Position numbers and translations under genes: made by a program. Shown here one piece after another: positions 44,311 through 52,182 of a stretch of DNA of 64,000 nt; the stretch's first letter is position 1, and every line of letters begins with the position of its first letter. Location of the stretch: the NCBI RefSeq assembly GCF_900143675.1, contig NZ_FRFC01000003.1:1-64000 (forward strand), read 5' to 3'. Below the pieces are notes generated by a model. It did not search any database and had not been told where the DNA came from. It worked only from the letters and a program-made list of their open reading frames with translations. The DNA comes from Candidatus Nitrosotalea sinensis. GTDB lineage: Archaea; Thermoproteota; Nitrososphaeria; Nitrososphaerales; Nitrosopumilaceae.

Positions 44311-44648
44311 AATGTAAAACTCTCTTTTACCAATGCGTCCAAATTCTCTTTTATTTCATCATCAGATGATAATGAACCAAGATCTCGTACCAGTACCTCT
44401 GTTGCAAGGCACTGGTTCTTGGAATATTGGTAGTAACAATCTAGTTTTTCTTCATATGTTTTTGCACCATAGTAAGTTGTCCAGAAATTTTCTGTAGAAT
44501 GTTGTACATACAGAAGAAATTTTTGAATTATTGATTCAATCTTTGGGGAAGGATTGTCTTTTACCAATCCAATAAGAATCTGTTCTAGTTTACTGTCTAG
44601 ATTTGATTCGTAAATGAGTTGATACACATCCTGGCTGGTCTGTTTCAT
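44307..44648 (-). CDS. small helical hypothetical protein
   Basis: 113 residues, all-helical by eye, with two Cys (CYYQYSKNQC) and no signal peptide or membrane segment. No family is recognised. ATG start with an A/T-rich upstream region. It converges with the coiled-coil gene by four bases. Confidence 0.65.
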   Translation of the reverse strand: MKQTSQDVYQLIYESNLDSKLEQILIGLVKDNPSPKIESIIQKFLLYVQHSTENFWTTYYGAKTYEEKLDCYYQYSKNQCLATEVLVRDLGSLSSDDEIKENLDALVKESFTF

Positions 44649-44801
44649 GAGTCTATTACATCATCATATCATAAAAGCTTTATAGAGAAAATTACGATAT
44701 GATCAAGAAAACATGTAACAACTACAAAGAATTAGAAAATTTTAAAAATTTAAGTATAAACTATGCATAAACCTTAAATATTTTATTCACGTAATTATAC
44801 T

Positions 44802-44971
44802 CCCTATCAAAGGGCATCCTCCCCCAGATAGGTATCATGCAGACAATGTGTAGAAAGACAAAACTTTCTACAGGCATCCCAAGGTACCCCCGAAGGAAAT
44901 GATGACAAAGGTCAACATGCCATGTCCGCACATCTTGTGCGAGCATCATACTTCTGCATGATAGAATTTTT
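44802..44971 (+). ncRNA. candidate multi-branched structured RNA
   Basis: About 170 bases without a credible ORF. Perfect helices can be drawn: CCTATC/GATAGG (44803, 44827), TATCATGCAG/CTGCATGATA (44833-44842, 44954-44963), TGTAGAAAG/CTTTCTACA (44849, 44864), GGCAT/ATGCC (44873, 44917) enclosing TGAC/GTCA, and CGCAC/GTGCG (44927, 44937). A TATA-like CCTTAAATATTTTA at 44772-44785 lies about 25 bases upstream and TTTTT at 44967-44971 ends the segment, so the plus strand is favoured. The MFS gene has its own TATA-like element at 45013-45024. Confidence 0.6.
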
Positions 44972-45055
44972 CACAATATCAAAGAATAGACAAAACTATG
45001 GAGATTTTTCAAATGCATTATACAATAATGCCCATAGATCTGATAACTACGAACT

Positions 45056-46321
45056 ATGCAGCTTCAAAGTAAACGATGGATGCTGTATTTGCTACCAGCT
45101 CAAATTACAGCACAAGGACTCAGTACTGTAATTCCATTATACGTTCTATTCCTAGGAGGAGGAATAGGAGAAGTTGCTATTGTGTCAGCATTACAGAATG
45201 GTGCAATAGCTATTGGATCATTAGTGTGGGGAAAGATAATAGACCGATTTCATTCCAAAAAATTGATACTTGTTCTTTCATTTTTCGTTGTTCTGATTTG
45301 TAGTTTGGGGATGTATTTTACTAGCTCAGTATACATCCTTTATGGATTAGTAACTATATTGGGTTTTTTCATGGTTGCAAGAAGCCCAGTTACACAACTT
45401 TTGGTAATGGAATCCGTGCAAAAAAATCTCTGGAGTTGGCTATTTGCAAGAACGTCAATCATTGGTAGCCTTGGCATGTTAACTGCAATGATAATTGGAA
45501 CCATAGGTAGTTTCTATTTTGATCTTAGACCATATTTTTTGATATGTGGTGTGTCAAGCGGAATAGCCATGATTCTAAGTACAACTGTGAAAGGTGATGT
45601 TATTCACATAGAAAGAAGCAGTATAGCTCATTCTTTACACGGCCTACGTTATTCAATTAGCAATCACCATTTTGTCTTCCCTAGAATTCCAGAGGCATAT
45701 GATTTTAGACACATACTGATGCTATTCAAAGGAAGAGTTAGCAATGAAATAGGCATATTTTACATGGCTTCATTTTTTTTCTATTTTGGAAGTAACATCT
45801 ATTTTACTGCATGGACACCATTTTTGAAAAGTCTCAAGTTTTCAAATTCTGATGTATTTCTAAATTATACCATACAGACGATAACTATGTTGTTGGTATT
45901 TTTCATAGCTCCAAAAATAATTTCAATATTTGGAGAAGAGCGTTCTACTGTTTTGGCTCACATACCACGAATTTTAGGAGTAATAATTCCAGGACTTGCA
46001 GCATTATTCATGATAGAGTCTTTAGGCTTTCCTATTACCATGACATCAGCTTGCTTGATGGTAATTGCATTTTCGATTTTCAGTACATCTAGTTCAGTCA
46101 TATTTTTCAAAAGTATCCCACAAGGTTTTGAGGGAAAGTATCTTGGAGTGAACAGTGCAGTAACAGGTATAGGGGTATTTGTTGGCTCTCTTGTTACAGG
46201 AGAGCTTACAAAGTTCTCAGGCTATGCAACCATGTTCTTTTTCTCCTCTGCTATGCTAGTAGTATCATTGATACTATACCAAGCATACTTCCGCTACAGA
46301 CTATCACATAAGATAGTCTAG
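45056..46321 (+). CDS. MFS transporter
   Basis: 421 residues with about twelve hydrophobic segments in two halves. GSLVWGKIIDRFHSKKLILV, between TM2 and TM3, is the MFS cytosolic loop signature (D-R/K), and a long central loop (about residues 180-225) separates the halves. Substrate not deducible. The ATG at 45056 follows a TATA-like CATTATACAATA at 45013-45024. It converges with the second cdvB gene, overlapping by four bases. Confidence 0.85.
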   Translation: MQLQSKRWMLYLLPAQITAQGLSTVIPLYVLFLGGGIGEVAIVSALQNGAIAIGSLVWGKIIDRFHSKKLILVLSFFVVLICSLGMYFTSSVYILYGLVTILGFFMVARSPVTQLLVMESVQKNLWSWLFARTSIIGSLGMLTAMIIGTIGSFYFDLRPYFLICGVSSGIAMILSTTVKGDVIHIERSSIAHSLHGLRYSISNHHFVFPRIPEAYDFRHILMLFKGRVSNEIGIFYMASFFFYFGSNIYFTAWTPFLKSLKFSNSDVFLNYTIQTITMLLVFFIAPKIISIFGEERSTVLAHIPRILGVIIPGLAALFMIESLGFPITMTSACLMVIAFSIFSTSSSVIFFKSIPQGFEGKYLGVNSAVTGIGVFVGSLVTGELTKFSGYATMFFFSSAMLVVSLILYQAYFRYRLSHKIV

Positions 46322-46965
46322 ACGTAGCGTGCTGAAGAAGATTCCTGACCAACAGGCATTGAAGGCAGTTTGTCGTTGATTGCTGCCTCTGCTACTGCTG
46401 ATGCCTCTTGTAGAATCTTTTCTGACTCTTCGCTTGTGGCACTAGAATCTATTCCAAAGTCTCCACTATGGAATGTGTCAGTCATAAGACCTCCAAGCAT
46501 TTCAGTCATTCCAGTTAGCTCACGGTCAGCCTCTGGCATGAATTTGACTAGAGAAGATTTGAGATTCTTCATAAGGCCTATTGTAGGCATTATGGTTACT
46601 ACTGTATCACCCAAGTCATGGAATGTGCTTAATCTAAGCTCAATCTGTTCTAGAGCAATTCTAGCATTTCCTAAAAGCTTTGTTACTTTTCGGACTTCAG
46701 CTAATTCTTTTGATAAAACTTTACTTGTGGTAAGATCATGATTTTGTGTAGCAATTACAATTCTCTTGAATAGTTTTTCATCTCTTTGTTTTAGTTTTGT
46801 AATCATACCGTCGAGTTTTCCAATTTGAGTCTGGAGTCTCTTTATTCCATTCTCCATTCTTGGTTTTAGAGGACCTTTTGGTTTTATTACATCATTAATT
46901 CTTTCACCAATGCTTGGTGCCATTGGCTTTTGCCAATTATTCGCAAATGTTGTCATGCATACCAC
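46318..46965 (-). CDS. cdvB: ESCRT-III-like cell division protein CdvB paralog
   Basis: 215 residues, aligned along its length with the CdvB at 14263-14904: LKPRMENGIKRLQTQIGKLDGMI, then FKRIVIATQNHDLTTSKVLSKELAEVRKVTKLLGNARIALEQ, and the C-terminal EESEKILQEASAVAEAAI. The two differ mainly in the C-terminal tail (SMPVGQESSSARYV here), the part that usually contacts partners, so they may form different polymers. ATG start; the preceding GTG region adds nothing. The promoter has the shared 17-base element plus a perfect palindrome. Confidence 0.9.
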   Translation of the reverse strand: MVCMTTFANNWQKPMAPSIGERINDVIKPKGPLKPRMENGIKRLQTQIGKLDGMITKLKQRDEKLFKRIVIATQNHDLTTSKVLSKELAEVRKVTKLLGNARIALEQIELRLSTFHDLGDTVVTIMPTIGLMKNLKSSLVKFMPEADRELTGMTEMLGGLMTDTFHSGDFGIDSSATSEESEKILQEASAVAEAAINDKLPSMPVGQESSSARYV

Positions 46966-46998
46966 TAAAAAATTTGGTTTTTAATTTCAGGTGTGAAA

Positions 46999-47031
46999 TA
47001 CGGTTCACCGTATACTAAATTTAGCTGACAA
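46999..47031 (-). promoter_or_regulatory. shared cdvB element (copy 2) and adjacent palindrome
   Basis: TTGTCAGCTAAATTTAG (minus strand of 47015-47031) ends 50 bases before the ATG and matches 16 of 17 bases in the other cdvB promoter. Directly downstream, TACGGT-TC-ACCGTA (46999-47012) is a perfect inverted repeat with a two-base centre, absent from the first cdvB promoter. Confidence 0.5.
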
Positions 47032-47142
47032 GAATAACTGAACTAGACTAGTTTGCATTATATGCCTGTTCTTAATAAAAAACTAAAAATTTGTGGATAA
47101 CCTTGATTGGATACATCCTACGACTATCCCCCAGGCAAAGAC

Positions 47143-47253
47143 TTACTGTACTATTTCAATAGCAGTATTTCTCTGTGGATGGATTTTCTTCAAGTGGATT
47201 GCCAGTGCCTGATTTGACGGCTGGAATTCACAACAAAGTGGACATTGTTCCAT
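47143..47253 (-). CDS. 36-residue single C2H2 zinc-finger protein
   Basis: A very short gene. The product begins MEQCPLCCEF and continues to a helix with HLKKIH, giving Cx2C and Hx4H spaced as in a classical C2H2 finger, followed by a short basic tail. ATG at 47253, stop TAA at 47143-47145. A TATA-like CTTAAATAC about 35 bases upstream on the minus strand (47282-47295) supports a real, nearly leaderless transcript. Tiny C2H2 proteins are known in archaea as regulators. It lies between the second cdvB gene and TFB. Codon use is unremarkable. Confidence 0.65.
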   Translation of the reverse strand: MEQCPLCCEFQPSNQALAIHLKKIHPQRNTAIEIVQ

Positions 47254-47599
47254 TTTATTTAATGCGGGTTCTTCATAACGAATGTATTTAAGGTTTTGCT
47301 TAACAATCAAAAAACAATTTTAAAAAATAAATTTTTAGAAAAATAATTGTTGAAGAAATAATTTTGGAAAAATAAATTACAAAATAATATTACTTGAGAT
47401 ATAGAAATAAGATTTCAAGTCAATAACAGGAGGGTGTAGTTGCACATAGATTATATGACGATATTATAGTATTTTGATATAAAATTAATATAAATTATAA
47501 TTCCTCTAATTTCTATATATAAAATTAGTAATTTCTAGAAATAGAACTCATAGTTAAACCTTTTTATTTATGTTAATCGAAATTCTTATAAGATATTAT
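47254..47599. other. A+T-rich intergenic region with promoters
   Basis: About 345 bases without genes. The left part holds the TATA-like promoter of the zinc-finger gene (47282-47295); the right end holds ACCTTTTTATTTATG (47558-47572), about 30 bases before the TFB ATG and suited to a leaderless TFB transcript. Nothing else is seen. Confidence 0.5.
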
Positions 47600-48514
47600 A
47601 TGACTCGCGAATCCTTTGGTTCTGGTGGACGTTGTCCGCGTTGCGGAAAAGGTCCTATGGTGACAGATAACACAACTGGAGAGATGTTTTGTGGAGGTTG
47701 TGGTTTTGTATTAACAGAACGTGTAGAAGAATCAGGTCCAGAGTGGAGATCATTTTCAAAAGAAGAACATGAAGATCGAAGTAGAACCGGAACTCCTACT
47801 TCACTTGCAATGCATGACATGGGACTTGCAACAATTATTGGTCCTGCAGACAAGGATGCTTCAGGAAAACCGCTTTCTGCATCGATGAAAAGCACAATAG
47901 AAAGACTAAGAACTTGGGATAGTAGAAGTCAGGTACACGAACCAGTTGATAGAAACTTTAGACAAGCCTTTAGTGAACTTGATAGATTAAAAGATAAACT
48001 TGCATTATCTGATGCAGTAATTGAAAAAACTGCATACATTTACAGAAAAGCATTGGACAAGGGTCTTGTAAGAGGTAGATCAATTCCAGGACTTGTAGCT
48101 GCTGCACTATATGCAGCATGTAGAGATACTGAAACACCTAGAACGCTTACTGATGTTGCAAATGGAATCAACATAAAGCGAAAAGATGTTGCAAGATGTT
48201 ACAGATTGTTATTGCGAGAACTTGATCTAAAGATGCCAGTGGTTGATCCAATAAAATGTGTTGCAAGAATTGCAAGCAAGGCAGGTCTTAGTGAGAAGAC
48301 AAAAAGAAAAGCTTTGCAGATTCTGAAAGATGCTGCTGAGATTGAAATTTCAGCAGGAAAAGATCCAATGGGTCTTGCAGCTGCTGCACTTTATCTCTCA
48401 TGTGTCATGAATGGAGAAAACAAGACACAGAAAGATGTTGCGCAAGCTGCAGGAGTAACTGAAGTTACAATCAGAAATAGATACAAGGGACTAAAGGAAT
48501 CATTAAAACTCTAA
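47600..48514 (+). CDS. tfb: transcription initiation factor TFB
   Basis: About 304 residues from the ATG at 47600 (MTRESFGSGGRCPRC); the upstream start at 47570 would add ten residues absent in the family. The N-terminal zinc ribbon is CPRC...CGGC, then the B-reader/linker (EWRSFSKEEHEDRSRTG), then two cyclin folds (about 105-190 and 200-300), the second with the DNA-binding motif GVTEVTIRNRYK. It recruits RNA polymerase to TATA-bound TBP. The TATA-like element 30 bases upstream suggests leaderless translation. Multiple TFBs are usual in this phylum. Confidence 0.95.
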   Translation: MTRESFGSGGRCPRCGKGPMVTDNTTGEMFCGGCGFVLTERVEESGPEWRSFSKEEHEDRSRTGTPTSLAMHDMGLATIIGPADKDASGKPLSASMKSTIERLRTWDSRSQVHEPVDRNFRQAFSELDRLKDKLALSDAVIEKTAYIYRKALDKGLVRGRSIPGLVAAALYAACRDTETPRTLTDVANGINIKRKDVARCYRLLLRELDLKMPVVDPIKCVARIASKAGLSEKTKRKALQILKDAAEIEISAGKDPMGLAAAALYLSCVMNGENKTQKDVAQAAGVTEVTIRNRYKGLKESLKL

Positions 48515-48544
48515 ATTTTTCTAAAACCCAGTTTTCACTAGATT

Positions 48545-48681
48545 AAAACAATAGTGGCGTGGCCCTTTTTCGTAGACCGACAGAGATTACCTCTTTTAAT
48601 CCACACCCATGTGGGATTCACATTTTTCGTCTACGGAGCCACGCTCGTTTAAGCAGTAGATTTTGCATCTTTCTGCATTAT
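48545..48681 (-). ncRNA. candidate small RNA, family member 1
   Basis: Read on the minus strand. It starts with TAATGCAGAAAGATGCAAA (48662-48680), whose twin at 56839-56857 differs at one base. Downstream are stems GCGTGGC/GCCACGC (48638-48644 with 48557-48563) and CGTAGAC/GTCTACG (48629-48635 with 48571-48577), an inner hairpin around 48594-48616, and a T4 run at the 3' end (48545-48548 complement). A TATA-like AATAAATACTA lies 25 bases upstream (48699-48709). No ORF. Confidence 0.6.
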
Positions 48682-48859
48682 ATTGTATAATACACAATAG
48701 TATTTATTATTTTATTCAGATTTTTTCATAATTTTATCATATTTGAATAAAATATTTCAATAAGTGAAATTATAATTTGTGATCATTATAATGACAAACA
48801 TAATTTTTTGATTTACATCGTTCGACAAACTAATGTGATGGTACACAAACCAAGAATGG

Positions 48860-49591
48860 ATGAAACTTGCAGGTAAGGTAGCAATTGTTACTGGAGGGAG
48901 TAGAGGTATTGGAAGAGCTGTTGCGACATTATTTGCACAACATGGAGCACAGGTTGTAATAACATCTAGAAATAAATCAGAATTTGAGTATAGCAAAAAT
49001 ATTCTAGAAATTTCCGGAGATATTCGCAAGACCAAAGATGTAGAAAATGTTGTGAAGAAAACAATAGAGACTTTTGGAAGAATTGATATTTTGATAAATA
49101 ATGCAGGCATTCTTCCTAAAATAAAACCTCTGCATGAGATTTCCGAAGAAGAATGGAATGAAGTGATTGATGTAAACTTGACAGGCCAGTTCCGTTTTAC
49201 AAAAACTGTGATACCACATCTTATGAAAACTAGTGGATGTATCGTTAACGTTTCATCCGATGCAGGATTAAAGTCATTTGAAAATTTTGAAGCCGATGCA
49301 TATACTGCTTCAAAAGGCGCCCTTGTCTTGCTTACAAAGGCATGGGCAGTAGAATATGCCAAGTATAAGATACGTGTAAACTGTGTTTGCCCAGGCATTA
49401 TAGAGACAGATATGACAAAACCATGGCTTGAAAATGATGCTGACAGAGCAATGGCAGTAGCAGAGCACCCAATTGGAAGGATAGGCATGCCAGATGATGT
49501 TGCCAAGGCTATACTTTATCTTGCTTCAGAGGATTCCTCATGGATTACAGGTGCAATTTTACCCGTAGATGGCGGTGCCATAACCAAATAA
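48860..49591 (+). CDS. short-chain dehydrogenase/reductase, FabG-like
   Basis: 243 residues. Classical SDR: VTGGSRGIGRAVA cofactor loop, NNAGIL, catalytic Ser in VNVSSDAGLKS and YTASKGAL (Tyr, Lys). The C-terminal GAILPVDGGAITK is typical of 3-oxoacyl-ACP reductase-like SDRs, but archaea of this kind lack fatty-acid synthase, so the natural substrate is open (possibly 3-hydroxyacyl-CoA). ATG start. The gene following at 49633 is close but starts with its own ATG. Confidence 0.85.
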   Translation: MKLAGKVAIVTGGSRGIGRAVATLFAQHGAQVVITSRNKSEFEYSKNILEISGDIRKTKDVENVVKKTIETFGRIDILINNAGILPKIKPLHEISEEEWNEVIDVNLTGQFRFTKTVIPHLMKTSGCIVNVSSDAGLKSFENFEADAYTASKGALVLLTKAWAVEYAKYKIRVNCVCPGIIETDMTKPWLENDADRAMAVAEHPIGRIGMPDDVAKAILYLASEDSSWITGAILPVDGGAITK

Positions 49592-49632
49592 TTATACTAA
49601 CAAAATTAATAGAACCTATCCGTGAATATAAC

Positions 49633-49851
49633 ATGGTTCCAAAAAAGAAAGGCGCCCTCAAGATAATCATAATGCTTTCAATCATATGGTTTGCAGCGGC
49701 ATTACCTGTACCTTTCATATGGTCTAATCCTACCCCACAACAATCAGAACAATTTAGGACATATTTGGAAATAGCTGCATTAATTTCAGTTCCATTCATT
49801 GCGATGGGTGTTGCCTGGACTCTCAAGCCAGAGCTTACTACCCGCGGTTAG
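49633..49851 (+). CDS. small two-TM membrane protein
   Basis: 72 residues from the ATG at 49633 (MVPKKKGALKI). An earlier frame start at 49540 overlaps the SDR out of frame and is not credible. Two hydrophobic helices (about 8-26 and 45-63) flank a polar loop (SNPTPQQSEQFRTY). Unknown function. Converges with the CARF-like regulator by four bases. Confidence 0.62.
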   Translation: MVPKKKGALKIIIMLSIIWFAAALPVPFIWSNPTPQQSEQFRTYLEIAALISVPFIAMGVAWTLKPELTTRG

Positions 49852-50612
49852 ACAAGAAATTCTACTGCTCCAAGACCTTCTTGAGTTATCTTAATCCACC
49901 TAGTTCTTCCAATTCTTTCGACTTCAATGAATCTCCATTCATTTAAGAGTGGTTGAATAATATTTTTATCAAGACTTGCAAATCGAGCCTGTTGGAAATT
50001 CTCGTCTCTTGCATGTACCGTGATTAGTTTTTTTTCGTGCGCTATCTTTGCCATTTCTTTTTTAGTTATCTTACCACCATTTTCCTGTATAATTTTCAGA
50101 GCTTGCACCAAAACAGGTTTTGGTGTGTGAATTTCATAGGCTGGTAATTTGACAACGGATTTGAGTCCGGATGATAATTGTTCTCCTTTCACACTTGAAT
50201 AACTTTCAGGCTCTGCATAATATGGTGTAAGTTTTGTTTTTCCTTGAAACATCATACATGCCATCATACATGCAATTGCTTGAATCTTTGATCCTGAAGA
50301 GCAGTTCACAAAAATATCATTACCTTCTTCTTGTTGTACAATTTCACGTAGTGCCTTTAGGATCTTGAAGAGATCAAATCTGTTAGAATGTGCGATTTGT
50401 ACTTCGATTTTTTCTTTTTTTAGTTGGGCACGTATTTTTTCCATGTACCCTTGTGCCCTGTCTTTTGATGGTTCAGTATGCATTAAAAGCCAGACTCTAT
50501 CTGCCTTCATCTGCTTTGCAGGTATTGCAATTCTATCAATCTCAAATCCTACAGGAGCCACATGTACACGCAGATTTACTATATTAGTCATGTTAGTATG
50601 TATAGTTGACAT
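49848..50612 (-). CDS. CARF-like winged-helix regulator (HFX_2341/DUF6293 type)
   Basis: 254 residues. The first half has a Rossmann-like ligand fold: VHVAPVGFEIDRIAIPAKQMKADRVWLL, then DIFVNCSSGSKIQAIACMMACM, matching the Csa3-like/HFX_2341 CARF arrangement with the SSGSK loop at the ligand site. The second half is a winged helix (about 165-250, ITKKEMAKIAHEKKL, ERIGRTRWIKITQEGL). Such proteins sense nucleotides and control transcription. No CRISPR genes are present in the window, so its ligand may be unrelated to immunity. ATG start. Confidence 0.8.
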   Translation of the reverse strand: MSTIHTNMTNIVNLRVHVAPVGFEIDRIAIPAKQMKADRVWLLMHTEPSKDRAQGYMEKIRAQLKKEKIEVQIAHSNRFDLFKILKALREIVQQEEGNDIFVNCSSGSKIQAIACMMACMMFQGKTKLTPYYAEPESYSSVKGEQLSSGLKSVVKLPAYEIHTPKPVLVQALKIIQENGGKITKKEMAKIAHEKKLITVHARDENFQQARFASLDKNIIQPLLNEWRFIEVERIGRTRWIKITQEGLGAVEFLV

Positions 50613-50724
50613 ACTATAATGATGATATATAATAATTTGCTTTGTATCTAAAAATCATGCAACAAAAAATTACAACAGATGAAAAAATCTCAGTGTATCC
50701 AAGAATAAAATCAATCTTTGAAAA

Positions 50725-51267
50725 CTAGTTTTTCATCCAATGGGTAGACTCGAGATAATCTATAGACTTGACCAGATCATCAAACTTTGTGATAACGGCA
50801 GTAACTGCACGAAATTCTTCATACATCATTTTTTCTTCTTCTTGTGATAATACTTGGTTTTGAGCATTATCAAAAAACTTGTCTTCCTTTGTCAAGTGAT
50901 CATCGAGATACACTGCATATGCTTTGAGAAATCTTGCAACAGGTTCACGTTGGTCTTCTCCAGATTTCCATCTTTGTAGATGTTTTGAAATATTTGATGC
51001 AATTCTTCTGCCAAACTCGTGTTCAATCATGAATACACGAATCTCTTCTTTTAGTGAGTTATAGCTTGCAACACATGGAAAATACTGATCTTCTTCTCGT
51101 GCATAGTGTACAGCATCCAAAAATTCTGCCATTATTGTCACCATAATATCCAGATCAGAAAAAGGAATGTCATTTCCTGCATAAAGTTTTGTATAACATT
51201 TTACAATTACTTTTTCTAATCTACGGATCTGTTTGTGATCATTACGTAGTATCTCAGTACCACTCAT
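50725..51267 (-). CDS. hemerythrin-like (HHE) protein
   Basis: 180 residues, a four-helix bundle with iron-ligand pattern: NDHKQIRRLE, HYAREEDQYFP, EHEFGRRIA and DDHLTKEDKFF supply the His and Glu/Asp ligands of a di-iron site. Proteins of this class bind oxygen or nitric oxide, or store iron. ATG start. It lies five bases downstream of the phosphoesterase gene on the same strand, so they are likely co-transcribed. Confidence 0.88.
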   Translation of the reverse strand: MSGTEILRNDHKQIRRLEKVIVKCYTKLYAGNDIPFSDLDIMVTIMAEFLDAVHYAREEDQYFPCVASYNSLKEEIRVFMIEHEFGRRIASNISKHLQRWKSGEDQREPVARFLKAYAVYLDDHLTKEDKFFDNAQNQVLSQEEEKMMYEEFRAVTAVITKFDDLVKSIDYLESTHWMKN

Positions 51268-51271
51268 TTGG

Positions 51272-52117
51272 TCATTCTATGGGATTTACTGTAAATAGTA
51301 TTACCTTTTTTGGGTTATACTGTATAACTGCAAAATGTGGCATTGACGAGCCAACCCCATAATATCCTGCAGGGCCACCAAGACCCAGTCTAATTAGATA
51401 GTCACTTGCAGGTTCAATGTCTATGGTTTTACTTTCTAACACGTGACCTGAAATTTTTTCTTTTTTTGTATCAAGTGTATGATAAATGTCGTGAATGGTT
51501 CCTTGCCTGTGTACAAGAGCGGCTTCCATATGCTGGTGTCCACATAGTATTATGTGATTTTTTACATGGTTGCTTGCCTCATCAAATGCCGATGATGCTT
51601 TGTAATGATATCCATGATAGCTAAAAAACTCAAATCCTTCATCAGTTAATCTCTGCCAGTTTCTCTGATATAGCCAAGCTTCTCCATCTGCATTTTTTGG
51701 AGTTATCTTTTTTGGATCAAGTGGTCCCCCATGAACGCAAAACAAGCCATTTTTTGCATCAACAAACTCTTGGTTTCCAAATGTGCCGTCGCTATTTTTC
51801 TTAAAAAATGACAGGTCATTTTCATCAAGGGCTTTGTGTGCATCCATGCTTTCAATGGAACTCGCACTAACTGTTTTCCCTGAAAGAAATCCTTCATCAT
51901 GATTTCCCATCACAGAAAAAAGTGGATAATTCTGCTCGAGTGATCGCAATTTGGATATTACTTGTTTTGGATGAACACCCCGTTCAAGTAGATCTCCCAA
52001 GTTTATGATTCTTGAAAAAGAGCCAAATTTTTTTACAAAATCATCACTTGACGCAGTCTTGACGATAACATCAAGTCCATTAAAATCTGCATGAATGTCA
52101 GAAAATACTAGATCCAA
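51272..52117 (-). CDS. calcineurin-like metallophosphoesterase
   Basis: 281 residues. Metal-binding motifs are DIHADFNGLD, NLGDLLERG, MGNHDEG, a later LCGHQHM and HGG in FCVHGGPLD; together they complete the dinuclear site. Probably a nucleotide or Ser/Thr phosphatase; the substrate is not predictable. TTG start at 52117. Immediately upstream of the hemerythrin gene. Confidence 0.85.
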   Translation of the reverse strand: MDLVFSDIHADFNGLDVIVKTASSDDFVKKFGSFSRIINLGDLLERGVHPKQVISKLRSLEQNYPLFSVMGNHDEGFLSGKTVSASSIESMDAHKALDENDLSFFKKNSDGTFGNQEFVDAKNGLFCVHGGPLDPKKITPKNADGEAWLYQRNWQRLTDEGFEFFSYHGYHYKASSAFDEASNHVKNHIILCGHQHMEAALVHRQGTIHDIYHTLDTKKEKISGHVLESKTIDIEPASDYLIRLGLGGPAGYYGVGSSMPHFAVIQYNPKKVILFTVNPIE

Positions 52118-52182
52118 TCAACTAGGTTAGATTATTGGCCTAATTTGAAATTTTTCCATGAAACTAGTTTGCAAAAATGGAA

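Noticed and set aside
44761-44949. 62-codon minus-strand open frame
   Set aside because: It runs across the helices of the structured RNA at 44802-44971, has no ribosome site or recognisable protein features, and is better explained as chance.
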